A stretch of DNA of 64,000 bases from Myrica gale (Eukaryota > Streptophyta > Magnoliopsida > Fagales > Myricaceae): the NCBI GenBank assembly GCA_963930655.1, contig OZ005619.1, positions 18,685,752 through 18,749,751 of the forward strand. Direction: 5' to 3'. This document shows, in pieces, positions 38,401 through 49,577 of this stretch. Made by a program: the position numbers and the translations under genes. Numbering within the stretch: the stretch's first letter is position 1; every line of letters begins with the position of its first letter. The notes beneath the pieces are model-generated. The model saw nothing but the letters and a program-made list of their open reading frames with translations, was not told the origin of the DNA and ran no database searches.

Positions 38401-39805
38401 TCAAATAGTGTTGTCTAGTTTTGGTGGGTGGGCAGGAGGCCGGCATGTGCCTGGTGGAGGCCCGAAAAAATTATAGAGGAGAGACAAGGTTGTCGACTAT
38501 ACACCATACTTCCAAGTGAGATAAGACCAGTCCTTGTGAGTTGTGATAAACAAAAGAACAAACGAGTGGCTTCAGTGACGCACTTAGAAAAAAAAGAGTA
38601 GCTTCAGTGATGCAATAGTACCAATTCTTGTTGGATAGCTTACCTTTTTCAATTCTCTAATCCTCGTAATTATCCCCCATAAATAAATCTTTTGCGAGTT
38701 CCACTTGTTTGGTAAGAAACTTTTATATATATCTGTTCTGTTGTATACAAACTTCTAGAGAATGTCTGAGGCTTTTTTTCCCAGCAGAGCGGCACATTGA
38801 ATCATGTAATCTGAAAAGGACAGAAATGGAAAAGAAAGCATTAGCTGCATTTATAATTAAGGGATATATGCCTGATAATGTGCCTAATTGCTAGGGTTCT
38901 CATGAGATTTTATGTGCAACTTTTCAATGAATTCTTGCTTGATTTCAGAGGGCTTTTTAAAAAAAATTATGAAATAAGAAGAGAAACAGCGATGGTTGTC
39001 ACTATCATACACACTATATGCAAGCGATCGAGATAAAAACACTGGAAAGAAAGCACTAACTAGGGAGCCCGTTGGTGCCATTGCGCGGCGCCCTAGCATG
39101 TAGTTGGAACTTGAAAAATTGCCTCCTTTTCTTTTTTTAACAAGTAGTTGATCCAAATTCCCCAATCAAGCTCTAGGATCTCAAATGGCACGTCCATTTC
39201 GCCGAAAACCAAGCTCTTTTGACAATCATGCAAGAGGTCTATTATTTTAATGAAAAGCAATGGCCAATGGGAGTGCTCCGTGTGCGACACTCTTCATGGA
39301 TGTTGATTGCTAATTATCCAAAGACCATTAGTTCGGATAGAATCATTCATTGTTTAATGCCAAGAATGCAGGAGTGCTCGTTTGGGATTAGGTCTAATTC
39401 TAAAGTGTCATGCCATCATCACCCATTAAAACCACTTGCTGGAAAAATTATTGAGAGTTTAGTGATAAACATGCCAAGTCTCCGAACAACTTTCCAGCCT
39501 TCTAATATTTTCCCTCTTTTTTTTTTGAAGGACGACTGCACGTCTTAATTTTTTTACTTATAATAAAAAATAATTAGATAACAATCAAATTTAACCGATT
39601 ACAAATGAAACATTAATAGCTAAATCAATAGACACATCAATTTAAAGAATTAAAATCGAGCTAATTTATAGCAAATCATCTTTACTTACCATTATTCCCG
39701 AACTCAAGATAACATGTTAAAGTCATAAGATAATCAACAACATGAGAAGTAAATATCATGTTTATTTTGCTAATTAGACTCATCAATCAAATGTTATCGT
39801 ACTAA

Positions 39806-40004
39806 GGTTGTGTTTGTGTTCTAAAATCTTACACCCTTTAAAATTTTAACACAATAAAATATTACAATGTAATATTTTTCTTCCCCATCAAATTATTACT
39901 TTTCAATACAAAAAATATAAAAAATCAACTCTCTCTTCACTTCTTCGCTAAACACATTAACTAAAATTTTAACAACTTTAAAATTTTACGAAACAAACAC
40001 AACC
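39806..40004. mobile_element. PIF/Harbinger-like MITE
   Basis: Terminal inverted repeats GGTTGTGTTTGTGTTC and the complement of GGTTGTGTTTGTTTCG bound a 199-bp AT-rich element. It is flanked by TAA on both sides, the 3-bp duplication expected for Tourist/PIF-Harbinger elements. Confidence 0.65.
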
Positions 40005-40337
40005 TAACAGAGAGAGCTATCAAATGACATAACACATCCTGGGGAAAAAGAAAGAACGAAGTAAAGAGAGAAGGAATAGTCGCCAAGAACGAAAAAGGTA
40101 TAGTCAATATATGGCAGAATGTACGATCGAGTAAGGATTCCAGGCTCGCTGCTAATAGGTCATAGAACTGCGTGCATGGCTTTTGCTCGGTTAGTCTTGC
40201 AGCCACATTTTTCTGACTCATGCGACCTGCTTCCTTCCTGTCAGTGTAATATCCGAGTAGAATTTCAACCATAAAATAGAAAGCTTGATGCAACTTTCCC
40301 AGACCATTCGTATAATTCTTTATTAGTATATAACTAA

Positions 40338-40420
40338 ATAACGCAGGATAGTTGATAAAAAAAATAACGCAGGATAGTTAAAAAAAAAATAACGCAGGAT
40401 AGTTAAAAAAAAAATAACGC
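40338..40420. repeat. Minisatellite, ~26-bp period
   Basis: The unit AATAACGCAGGATAGTT plus an A-rich spacer occurs three times, followed by a partial fourth unit (AATAACGCA). Confidence 0.9.
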
Positions 40421-42621
40421 AAAGCGAGGAATTCTACATTCAAAGCGCTGCAACCAAGGAATTAGCAGTAATATCACATGGGGGCCATGTTGGCCGCTGG
40501 CTAAACCAGTAGTACAGAACCCCACCCCAAACCAGGCCAGGCTCACACGCAGACACACTCTCCCTCGGACTTCGATCGCCGGATGGACATGGGTTGGTTT
40601 TATACCCCATATTCCCTCTGTTCGCTTAATTTCCCAAGGCGTACTAGGCTCCTCTCTCTCTCTCTCTGTGTTCCTGTCGCTTCCCCAGGCCTGCTCCTGG
40701 TGTTGCAGATACAACTATTATTTTCCGATCCCACTTTCCACCCTATGTATAGCGTGAGATACTCTTCAGAGATCGATCACAATTAGTAAGCGTGTATGCT
40801 GTCCAATTTACCGATCGAGGGAGAGGGATAGTCGGATAGATCTTCTGACTTTTAGTTAATGCATGTCTGAATTGGAGATAATTTTCAATACCTGAGTTGC
40901 CCGGCCCGTGTGTTAGTTAGTTCTGTCTAACCCTAGACGAGTTTTGCATATAAAAAGTATTTTCCCTCCGTTATCCAAGAAAAAAAAATTATCTTCGCTG
41001 CTTATAAAAGGAAAGAACTATCAGAAAATAAAAATAAAAGGAAAGAACTTTTATGCAGGATACAGTCCTTAAAGTAGTGTGGGTTGCTACCCACCTAACT
41101 CCGCCGAACCCATAGTGAAAACCCTAAAGTTATACATAAAGTTCAGGAAGATGGGGATGCTTTTCCCAGTTATGAACTCTACAGCTACCACTCCTCCATT
41201 AATACCAATAGGCACCATATAATTGAAGGCTCTTGAGTTGTCCAAACCTAATAAATAAACTTTGACTGATGTTATACTCCATGTCCATCCCATCGCTTTC
41301 TTTGTTAAAAGCACTGTTGGATAACTTGTAGTCTTGTAAATGGGAGACAGCAGACACGGTCATTGAATTCGTGGGTCTATGCACTCGATCGACCACTATT
41401 CATGGATACAAGTTACAGTCCTCTTGTCCAACTAAATGGAAATGTGACTTCATCACGTAACGACGAACCACAAGATGGTGTCACAGTATTCGGATCGTGC
41501 TTACCCAAAAAAAGAAAAAGCTTCAATATTTTCTCCCGTAGTCACCATGTTAGCCAGAACAAATGAAGAAGATGCCAGCTTAGTCGCTCGTTCTTTGCTC
41601 GTCTGTGACCACAATATTTCATCAATTTTTGCTTTTGCCATTTGTATTGTTCGAAAATATTCTTAACATGGCGTATTGGAAGCATGGTCCTTATTCTAAA
41701 CATTTTTTGTAGATCAATTCTAAATCCGCGAACAAGGTCCTCAAATTCGTGTCTGCATTAGGTTTAGGTCGTCGCCAATCATGAGCATCTAGTGCAAACA
41801 TGTTGTGCTTTAGATATGAAGTGCAAACTGACTTCATCACTCCTAACTGTGCTTACAACTGATTGCTCCTTCTTTTTGCCAGACATACAAAGTAAATGAA
41901 GCTTAAGGAAGCACATCAATTTACAACTTGAATCTCACAAAATGCAAAGGCTATTGAAAATTGCTTTGATCACCTTACAAGTTCGAAGATCTTTACGGAT
42001 CAATCTTTCGTACCCAATTATATACTTGGACAGAAAAGTTTTGATAATGGACCTCTACAAAGTAAAATCTCTCGTTAGTGTATATATATATATCATTTGT
42101 CTCAATGATTGAATGCACTTCACTGATCTAAAACAACTTTTAGCAGCTCCTTAGTTATAGATCGCGCATTAGGCTTAAGTTGAACACCGAATACTACCTG
42201 GCAATCATGCATGTTGATATTTTAAACGAGTACTAGGATTGATCTCTCACCTTTTGTGCAGTGCGGAGGATGATTTTCTACTAATTCTTTTTTCTAGACA
42301 ATTTTTTAGTGGTGGGTAGTATCGATGGAATTGCTTCTTCTTTTTGCTAAACCATAGGCCTCTTGCTTTTCTTCCCCTCTGGAAAAATATAAAACACTCA
42401 TTATTAAACACGACAAAGATAAATACAATTATTGATTAGCAAACACTTTCCAGAAGGCATGAAACTTGTTTTAGGAGATCAAGTGGATGGCTTAGAAAAA
42501 AAAAAGTAGATCACCAAGATCCATGACTAGACATCAAGCTCAGAAGCCCAACCAAATGCATGCCAACCAAAGAACCTTGGGTGCAAAACTATAACACGTT
42601 GATTTAAAAGTTCCTAAGATA

Positions 42622-42929
42622 GGTTATGTTCGTTTTGAGAAAAAAATGTAGGATTTTAGAGAAGTTGTGAATTTTTATGTTGAATAGTGTTTTATTGGTG
42701 TTTGTGTAAAGTGGAGAGAGAAATGATTTGATGTAATTGTTTAATAAAAAAGTATTGGAGTCATGTGAACAAGTATAGAGAGAGAAAATTTATGTTGAAT
42801 AAAAAATTAAAAAGTTGTTGGAAATTGTGTAAAATATATTGGTTTTTGTGTTTGAATTCTGAATATGTTCGGTGGTAGAATTGTGAATATACTTAGAATC
42901 CTGAAAAAATTGTGAAAACGAACATACCC
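42622..42929. repeat. MITE, TGTTCG family, copy near-identical to 46578
   Basis: It runs from GGTTATGTTCGTTTTGAG to AAAACGAACATACCC, with complementary termini. Almost the whole 305 bp matches the copy at 46578, with about ten differences by eye. No transposase is encoded. Confidence 0.85.
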
Positions 42930-44299
42930 ACGGTGTATTGTTTTTTTGGCTTGTTCATTTGTTCTACTTCTCCCATAGCGTTGCTTCTTCGATAGCTGTA
43001 TCTAGTGTTGACTCTGTTGTATGTCTCCACGCATGTGACCTCTTTAAAAGTTGTTTGTCAACTTAAAATTTTAACAAATTTTTTTGACAGTCTTTGCCCC
43101 GTCATCAGTAGATCCCAAGTTTTTTTCTGTCATCGTTGCCTTGTTCCTTCGCTGCAATGGGAGCCCAGAACCCTTTAGTCGTTAACCCAGCGCTGTGATG
43201 CTAAGTGCATCATCGCATGCGCTTTCACAGCTACGCCAGAGGCAGAGCCCGAGGGGGCCTACACACGTTGAAACTTCGTGGTAGCTGCTAGCTGGGAATC
43301 TGGGCATACTACAAAATTATTTTCTGTAATAGCCCCCAAAATTTACCTAATTTAACGTATGGAGATTCGAACCAAGACTAGGAGCCATTCATTCTTTCTT
43401 TTTTTCTAGATAGGAGCCATTCATTCAATTAGCAAGGGTTTTCTGCTTCTGGGAACTCGGAAAAGATATTCTCGTAACACGAAGAACAGCGTACGTTCTG
43501 ATATTTCCATTTTTTTTCTCGAGTGTACGTGCTCATGTTTCATTCTGTGCCTCTTCTCGCGGAGAGGCAACGACCCTTTTATTCCTCTCTGTTTGTCACT
43601 GACGGTCTAGAAGATTATTCGAAAAAATTTACAACTGGAAAAGCGAAAGAGCTGCTTGAATGGTAGTGAATAGTTGAAGTCAAAGCAGATTAACCCGCCA
43701 ACAATAAGAAATCTTCTGTTTTTGGGACATCATTTATCTTTGAAAGTGAAAAGCAGGGATTTCTCGTCTGATGTGAGGGAAGGAGATGAAGGAACACCCA
43801 AAAAAAAAAACTGGTGAAAACTTATTAGGTAAAGGATAAAAATAGAAACAAGGTAAAGTTGTCATATACGTATTTGAGCCGAGCCGAGCCGCTATAGTGA
43901 TACGGTAAATGAGGAGGGGTGAAAATGGAAAGCGGCGTAAAAAGAAAAAAAAAAAGTTTTTAAGGAACTTGAGGTGGAAGGAGCGAAAAAGAAGACGGAA
44001 GAAATTAAACGGCGAAAATTGTCAGTTAGCCTGCAAGGGATGGGTGGGGAGGGTGTGAGGTGAGCCCCTCTCTGAATTGGCGGGAATCTCTTTTTATTTA
44101 AGCAGTGCGGAGGAAGGGTTTATTAGTGGGTCCCACTTCCTCGTTATAAAAACGCGGTACACACCACGCCTCATTATGACTCTCTTCCCGCTGGCCGCGC
44201 CCCGAACATCATATCCATACACGTGGATAAAGTGTGTCTCGTACTCTCGTCGTGTTTTGACTGTACACTTTGGCACGAGCGATCTGTACTAGTTAGGCG

Positions 44300-44644
44300 A
44301 TGACGATAAGGGTTTTCACGCGCGGGAGCGACGGTGGAGGGGGGAAGGGGTGTGGGTCTGCGTGCGCGCGTCTGTATGACGTCGTTTTTGTCAGAGATTT
44401 TTTTGGAGAGGGTTGGGTGGTCAAACCACCTTTGTATTATTCGGGGGCTCCTGGCTATTTCCTTAAGTGCCCCGCGAAATGTGCGGTGGTCCATCGTCTT
44501 TTAGTAGGCAATTTTGGCAATTTTGTATCGGAGCTTGAGGGCGTAGATATGGGTGGACCGTACAATGTCGTGGGTTTTCGGGTAATAAGTCCAATAGAGG
44601 TGGGTCAGGACCGTGCTTGCTTTATTATTATTTTTTTTGGTTGA
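44300..44644 (+). other. Open reading frame of unknown nature, interrupted by a retroposon
   Basis: An ATG frame of 114 codons lies about 150 bp downstream of a TATA-like motif (TTATAAAAAC, 44144-44153) in GC-rich DNA. The protein begins MTIRVFTRGSDGGGGK and matches nothing I know. The frame runs into the T-rich end of the retroposon that begins at 44625. Before the insertion it would have ended a few codons past the target site, at the TAG now at 45235-45237. It may be an orphan coding sequence, a non-coding transcript or chance. Confidence 0.25.
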
Positions 44645-45215
44645 AACTCACGATGATATATTAAAAAACACACAACACAAAAATTACAAGTTAGGAAAAG
44701 AAAGAACAGAATCTAAAAGGGGCGTTACAAGCGATAGTGAAGGGCCCAACAATAAAGTGGCTTTAAAAGAGGACACGAAGTCCTTAAGGATGGCTGACTC
44801 AAAGTCCGAAGCGAGAGGACCCGATGGTTCTAGGAAACACAGAAAAATCGTGCAATAACTGTCACTAAAGGACCGCCAACAAAGTCGACGAGCCGGCTCC
44901 AGACGAGCGCTAAACTTGCAATCCCAGCGGTAATTGCAAAAGCACATAAATAAACTTAAACAAGCCTTAAATAGATAGGCGAGCCCAAACGGGCGAAAAC
45001 ATAACATAAAACAAACCCTAAACATATGGACAGACCCAAACGGTTTTATTGCTATAAAGCATAACATAAGCCCCGACAACGACCGAGAAGGCTCAGGACA
45101 GATCTGCAACGGCGGCGACGCGTGGGGGTGGTGGGGACAAATCCACAGCAAAAAATGAGGCCAGAAACCACACAATCCAGACTACGGAAGCAAAACGGGT
45201 GGCGAGGGGTGATAG
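44625..45215 (-). mobile_element. Retroposon (LINE-like) with 17-bp target duplication
   Basis: The direct repeat GGACCGTGCTTGCTTTA occurs at 44608-44624 and 45216-45232. Between them lie 591 bp whose left end is T-rich, that is, a 3' A-rich tail on the minus strand preceded by TTTTTAATATATCATCG, a phrase common at plant LINE 3' ends. The minus strand has a 163-codon frame (44684-45175) rich in Cys, Phe and Leu, with no recognised domain. Long duplications and an A-rich tail indicate target-primed reverse transcription. It is probably a 5'-truncated LINE. Confidence 0.8.
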
Positions 45216-45439
45216 GGACCGTGCTTGCTTTAATTAGTAAGGGATACAATTAGGCTTAGGACTATGGTTTATGGGTGTACATGATTGTATTCTGGTGAGA
45301 AATTAAAAGCGAGCGCTTTGCTTTATCATAGGAGGTTAGAACGACCATTTAGGCATTTAGTGCTCGAAGTTTACAGGCAATAACAGACAAGATTTTGATC
45401 GTTACAAAAAAAGGAGACTTCATTAAGACATATCATAGA

Positions 45440-45845
45440 TTATTTTAGGAAAAAAACTATTTTTTACTTATAAATTATTATAAATTTTGTACTTTACACT
45501 ATAAACTACAAGTTTTTACACATTGCATACTCAGACTATTAATTTTAGACACTTTGCACCATTTATCTAATTTTTAGATTAAAATAACGATACTGTTCTT
45601 AATCCACTTTATATATATTGAAGATATTGTTACAAATTCATTAATTTCTCAAGGGTATTATTGTCAGATAAATGGTGCAAAGTGTTTAATATTAGTAATT
45701 AGAATATGTAATGTGTCGAAATGGATAGTTATAATGCAAAGTGTCTAATATTTATAATTAGAGGCGCGATGTATCTAAATTAATAATTTAATATACAATG
45801 TATCTCAGATAAATTTGGTAAAAAAATTGTATTTATCCTATTATT
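45440..45845. repeat. AT-rich MITE related to the copy at 7470
   Basis: It shares the ordered phrases ACACATTGCATACTC, GATTAAAATAACGATA, a run ending TTATTGTCAGAT, and GCAAAGTGTTTAATATTAG with 7470-7795. It has an additional internal repeat of GCAAAGTGTCTAATATTTA near its right end. Confidence 0.6.
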
Positions 45846-46577
45846 TTTATCACTTATTATTCCAACAATTAAACTCGCACTATATACGACAATTTAGTTA
45901 AAGGTCCAAGCGAAGCAATAATAAGTCGTGGAGACGTGTAAAATATGGAGTTTAAGTGAAAGATGTTACATCTAAATCATATGCATGTCTTGTCAAGATA
46001 CAGTTTTATTAAAAGGAATCAAGCTTTTGTTACCATAGTCATGCTTAGTGGAGAATTCTTAGTTTTTGAGTTGAAATCATCGTCCATTAAAAAACAATTA
46101 AAATAATTATCCAAGGCTTATAACTCAATCTCATCGCAGATCTGCCCAGTAGTAAGGATGAATTTGTGCATGTCGCATAAGTAATAAGGTCGATTTTTCA
46201 CTTGCTAAATATCATAATTAATGAAAGTGAAAATTACAGTGATATAAATAGATCTACATTTATTTTTTAGAATTTAATTGTACGGACTCATTTGAGTGGC
46301 ATGCTGCAAAGGTTTCTACTCGTCACCCAACAAAATAAAGGCTTATAACTCATCAAATTTTCTTCGAAATAATTCAACTTATTTCTCACGGCTTTACATT
46401 CATTGATCTTAAGTTCGTCCAATCATTACTCATAATAGTTTGCAACACCACTGCTGTATGCAGAGGATAATGATTAATGATGAAAGATACAAACATTTGG
46501 ATAGATCTGGGATATATCCCATCAGTTGCTAACCATGGCCCAGACGCTATTAAAATGCAGAGAAATGGCAGTAGCTA

Positions 46578-46885
46578 GGGTGATGTTCGTTTTGAGAAAA
46601 AATGTAGGATTTTAGATAAGTTGTGAATTTTTATGTTGAATAGTGTTTTATTGGTGTTTATGTAAAGTGGAGAGAGAAATAATTTGATGTAATTGTTTAA
46701 TAAAAAAGTATTGGAGTTATGTGAAAAAGTATAGAGAGAGAAAATTTATGTTGAATAAAAAATTAAAAAGTTGTTGGAGATTGTGTAAAATGTATTGGTT
46801 TTTGTGTTTGAATTCTGAATATGTTCGGTGGTAGAATTGTGAATATACTTAGAATCCTGAAAAAATAGTGAAAACGAACATACCC
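46578..46885. repeat. MITE, TGTTCG family, near-identical to 42622
   Basis: It runs from GGGTGATGTTCGTTTTGAG to AAAACGAACATACCC. CTA occurs on both sides if the right end is set one base in, which would fit a 3-bp duplication, but this is uncertain. It lies about 1.1 kb beyond the MUTE stop codon. Confidence 0.85.
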
Positions 46886-47997
46886 TAGGAAAGACATATA
46901 TGGTAGGGGTCCAGATGGGTTGTAAATTAGGGTTCTATAATGTTTAGTCTTACCAACTTTATGTACAATATATTACGGGGTTCGGTAAAAAGGGGCAGCT
47001 AATTGCGGCTTGTTTGTTTCCACTTTCTACTTCGTGATCCGATCCTCAGCAGCGAAAGAGTGAAAGGGAAGGAATCGGATGCGAATTCAAAGTTCCTAAA
47101 GCAGGTAATGATATTCTTTACAATGTGGTGGGACTCTGGGAGAACCAAAATCATAGAAATTGAATAGGAGCTTCGCGCCCATGTTCGGTCCATAGAAACT
47201 CGGACCGTCTGTTTCCATCTGGGTTTGGGCTTTTTCGTTGGGTTAGCCAAGATTTTTCGTCCAAATATGCTTAGGAAGTGTACTCTTTCTCTCCCCTCTG
47301 TCTTTTGGGTTTCTTTGATAAAGTTTGATACAGTATTCATAAAAGCCCACAGCGTGGTGTGATCCAAATTTTCCAATGTCCTAACCCTGATTTGGAGTAG
47401 CCCGGAAGGAGTAGAATGTGGGAGCCGGGAGGGGTGTTGACGCATCAAGAAATCTGACCATACATACGAAAGAGTGGACTTCATCTTCAATAAGAAAATC
47501 TTCAAAACCCTTCATTAACTTGCAATCCAGCATGAACCTTTGTATTTCATTTGTCTTCTTAAGTTCGAAAGAAAACCTTAAACAGGCATAAACTTGGTTG
47601 AATACTGTATATAATTAGCAGATGTAAACTTGGTTGAATTTGGTTTGAAGAATTCTGACATCGGTACAAACTGTAAATTTTACTCTCAGGATTGTTTTCT
47701 ACATCATTGCTTGGGGTTTTATCCATGGCTTTTGCAAACTGATCGAACATCGATCTTCAAACATTGAAATGTGATCGTTCTTAAAAGGGTGCCGAGTTTA
47801 ATGGATGGAAGCCATTGGTTCAAAAAAATATTTATCACACGAATTACAACCCAAGGTTTTGTTGATTCAACCAAAAGAATGAATGTTTCATATTTCAACA
47901 AAATACTTCGAGCAACAGAATCAGCAAAGAGTACGTTCCAGTTGTCATATGCTTACAATTATGCACAACAGACCTTGAAGGTAATGACTCGAACACA

Positions 47998-49351
47998 CTA
48001 AATCTCTTTTGCGCAAATGCTGTCTGAGCAGAAAATCCGTTGGACTTCAAGTGCTAATTCCTCCACACTCAGCCGGCATTCAAGCCCTATCTGTAACAGT
48101 GGATGATTAGAAATCCCAAACTGGTCATGAGATTTATCATAATTTACAGATAGTAGATACAGCATCTGGTAATATTGATTGGCAATAAGGCAATGAAAGT
48201 AGATACAACTTCCTGTAAGCATGCATGCCCTAAAATTTCCATTATTGACATGAACAATATTATTCCTAAAATGGGTTAGCATCAAATTCACTGAAGGCTG
48301 AAGCTAGCTTATTCAAGCTTCTCCAGACTATATACCCTAAGTTAATCTTACGTACTGTGCACATGACACCACAGAGTTCAAGGACCCTCCGGATGGTCTT
48401 TCAACGCCTTTCAACTGGTCTTTCATTCTACTTGTACAGTTTAGTGAAGAAACATGCATGTTGAATGATTAAGTTTTTTTTTTATTGAATTTGGGGATTT
48501 ATCTGCGCGCATGTCTTTACAAGCCCGTTTATGGTGTGTCTAGATATGCATGAAGGTCTGCTTTCGGTGCCATTCGAGATATATATGTCTCATTCCATCC
48601 AGTTTCGGGTCAGGTAGGTAATGAATCCTATAATCATTTAGTGCGCCATGAATGTCTGCTACATGAAGGATGCTAACACGAAGGTACTCCCCAGTAAACT
48701 CTGCGTTCTGCAATGGAGATAATAGCATCACAGGATCACTTATAACTGTTGACTTCTCCATCAAAAGTAATCAACATATTCTGGACATTAATATCACTCG
48801 GAAGTTCTAAATTTAACTGCACCTGATCATCTTAATATTGTTGGCCCAAGAGGACGAATTCTTAAAGATAATTAATGTTCCTAACAGGATCCCGGATAAG
48901 AAAACAAGTTATGATGTTACCTTAATGACAAAGGAATACAGAACAGTATCTTCCATGCTACTGATATTGAGATGAAGAACCTCGAATGAAAGTCTTTCCA
49001 AAACACTGATGATCCTCATGATTTGACCAGGTATGGGGCGTGAGATAACTTTCAATAGCACGTTCGATCCTGAAATCTTTGCTTCGATATCTGCAACCGG
49101 AGAGTTGCAACATGCTCCTAGTTCCTTAACGTTTTCCAGCCCAAAGGTGCTATCGAGTTGAGGAATTGGCTGAAGCAGTAGTACTCGTCTTGGGCTCGGA
49201 GAAGGGCTAGGGCTTAGACTCTTCCTTCTTTTCTTAGATTCCAAAGATTGCAGAACTTGGTGCAACTCCTTGATAAATTCTATTACACCCCCTATTATAG
49301 ATGCTTGATCTCCCTAAACATCATAGAAATAATAAAAAACCTAACCGCGGG

Positions 49352-49404
<53 letters not shown>

Positions 49405-49502
49405 ACCCTTTTGATATAAAAGCATGGGGTTAAAGAGCGTAAAACTTTGAGATGCTCATTCATCTGTCTCCTCCTGTTTCTCTCCACAGCTATGTGAGAC
49501 AT
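47998..49502 (-). CDS. MUTE: bHLH transcription factor MUTE (stomatal guard mother cell commitment)
   Basis: Three exons on the minus strand: 49407-49502, 48921-49313 and 47998-48090, in phase, giving 193 residues (Arabidopsis MUTE has 202). Exon 1 encodes [19 protein letters not shown], the basic region, which starts at residue 3 as in MUTE and unlike SPEECHLESS or FAMA, which have long N-termini. Exon 2 completes the helix-loop-helix ([17 protein letters not shown]). It continues with a basic stretch, a short Ser/Pro-rich linker and an ACT-like C-terminal domain ([19 protein letters not shown]...[14 protein letters not shown]). Exon 3 encodes the last 30 residues ([17 protein letters not shown]). 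By family, it pairs with ICE1/SCREAM to end asymmetric divisions and set guard mother cell fate. Intron 1 is 93 bp and half of it is (CT)n. Confidence 0.96.
49355..49401. repeat. (GA)n microsatellite in MUTE intron 1
   Basis: A 47-bp AG/GA run, read as (CT)n in the MUTE transcript. It begins about 5 nt after the 5' splice site (GTAATC then CTCTCT) and fills half of the 93-bp intron. Confidence 0.95.
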
Positions 49503-49570
49503 GTTTCTGGTTCAGGCTATAACTGAGCTTCGCTTTCTTCCTCGCAAATGTAAAGTCTGTCGTCTCCCCT

Positions 49571-49577
49571 ATTTATA
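49571..49577 (-). promoter_or_regulatory. Probable TATA box of MUTE
   Basis: On the minus strand TATAAAT lies about 70 bp upstream of the MUTE start codon, preceded by TCT. The spacing allows a short 5' UTR of about 35-45 nt. Inference from motif and position only. Confidence 0.6.

Larger units (their letters stand above)
31405..39805. other. Gene-poor region downstream of the HIPP gene
   Basis: About 8.4 kb without a recognisable gene. The start holds the HIPP 3' UTR. A TATA-like motif at about 32411-32418 (TATTATAAAT context) has no recognisable gene behind it. Several AT-rich patches (33010-33140, 33890-34090, 37270-37410) may be old MITEs. I looked for hairpin precursors of well-known plant microRNAs and found none I could support. 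Confidence 0.45.
40421..47997. other. Gene-poor region upstream of the MUTE 3' end
   Basis: Apart from the MITEs, the retroposon and the ORF listed separately, I see no supported gene. The stretch 43860-44600 is more GC-rich than its surroundings and contains a TATA-like motif at 44144. A 168-codon minus-strand frame at 46999-47505 resembles nothing I recognise. Confidence 0.45.

Noticed and set aside
43365-43380. Box B-like GGTTCGAATCTCC on the minus strand
   Set aside because: No box A or tRNA cloverleaf could be drawn around it, so not called as a tRNA or SINE.
46999-47505. 168-codon minus-strand frame
   Set aside because: Long enough to notice, but no domain or motif is recognised, the composition is unremarkable and there is no supporting gene structure. 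I considered organellar DNA insertion but could not match it to any organellar gene. A BLASTX and an organelle-genome search would decide.
48540-48764. 74-codon minus-strand frame in MUTE intron 2
   Set aside because: It lies wholly within the intron defined by the MUTE exons and has no recognisable content.
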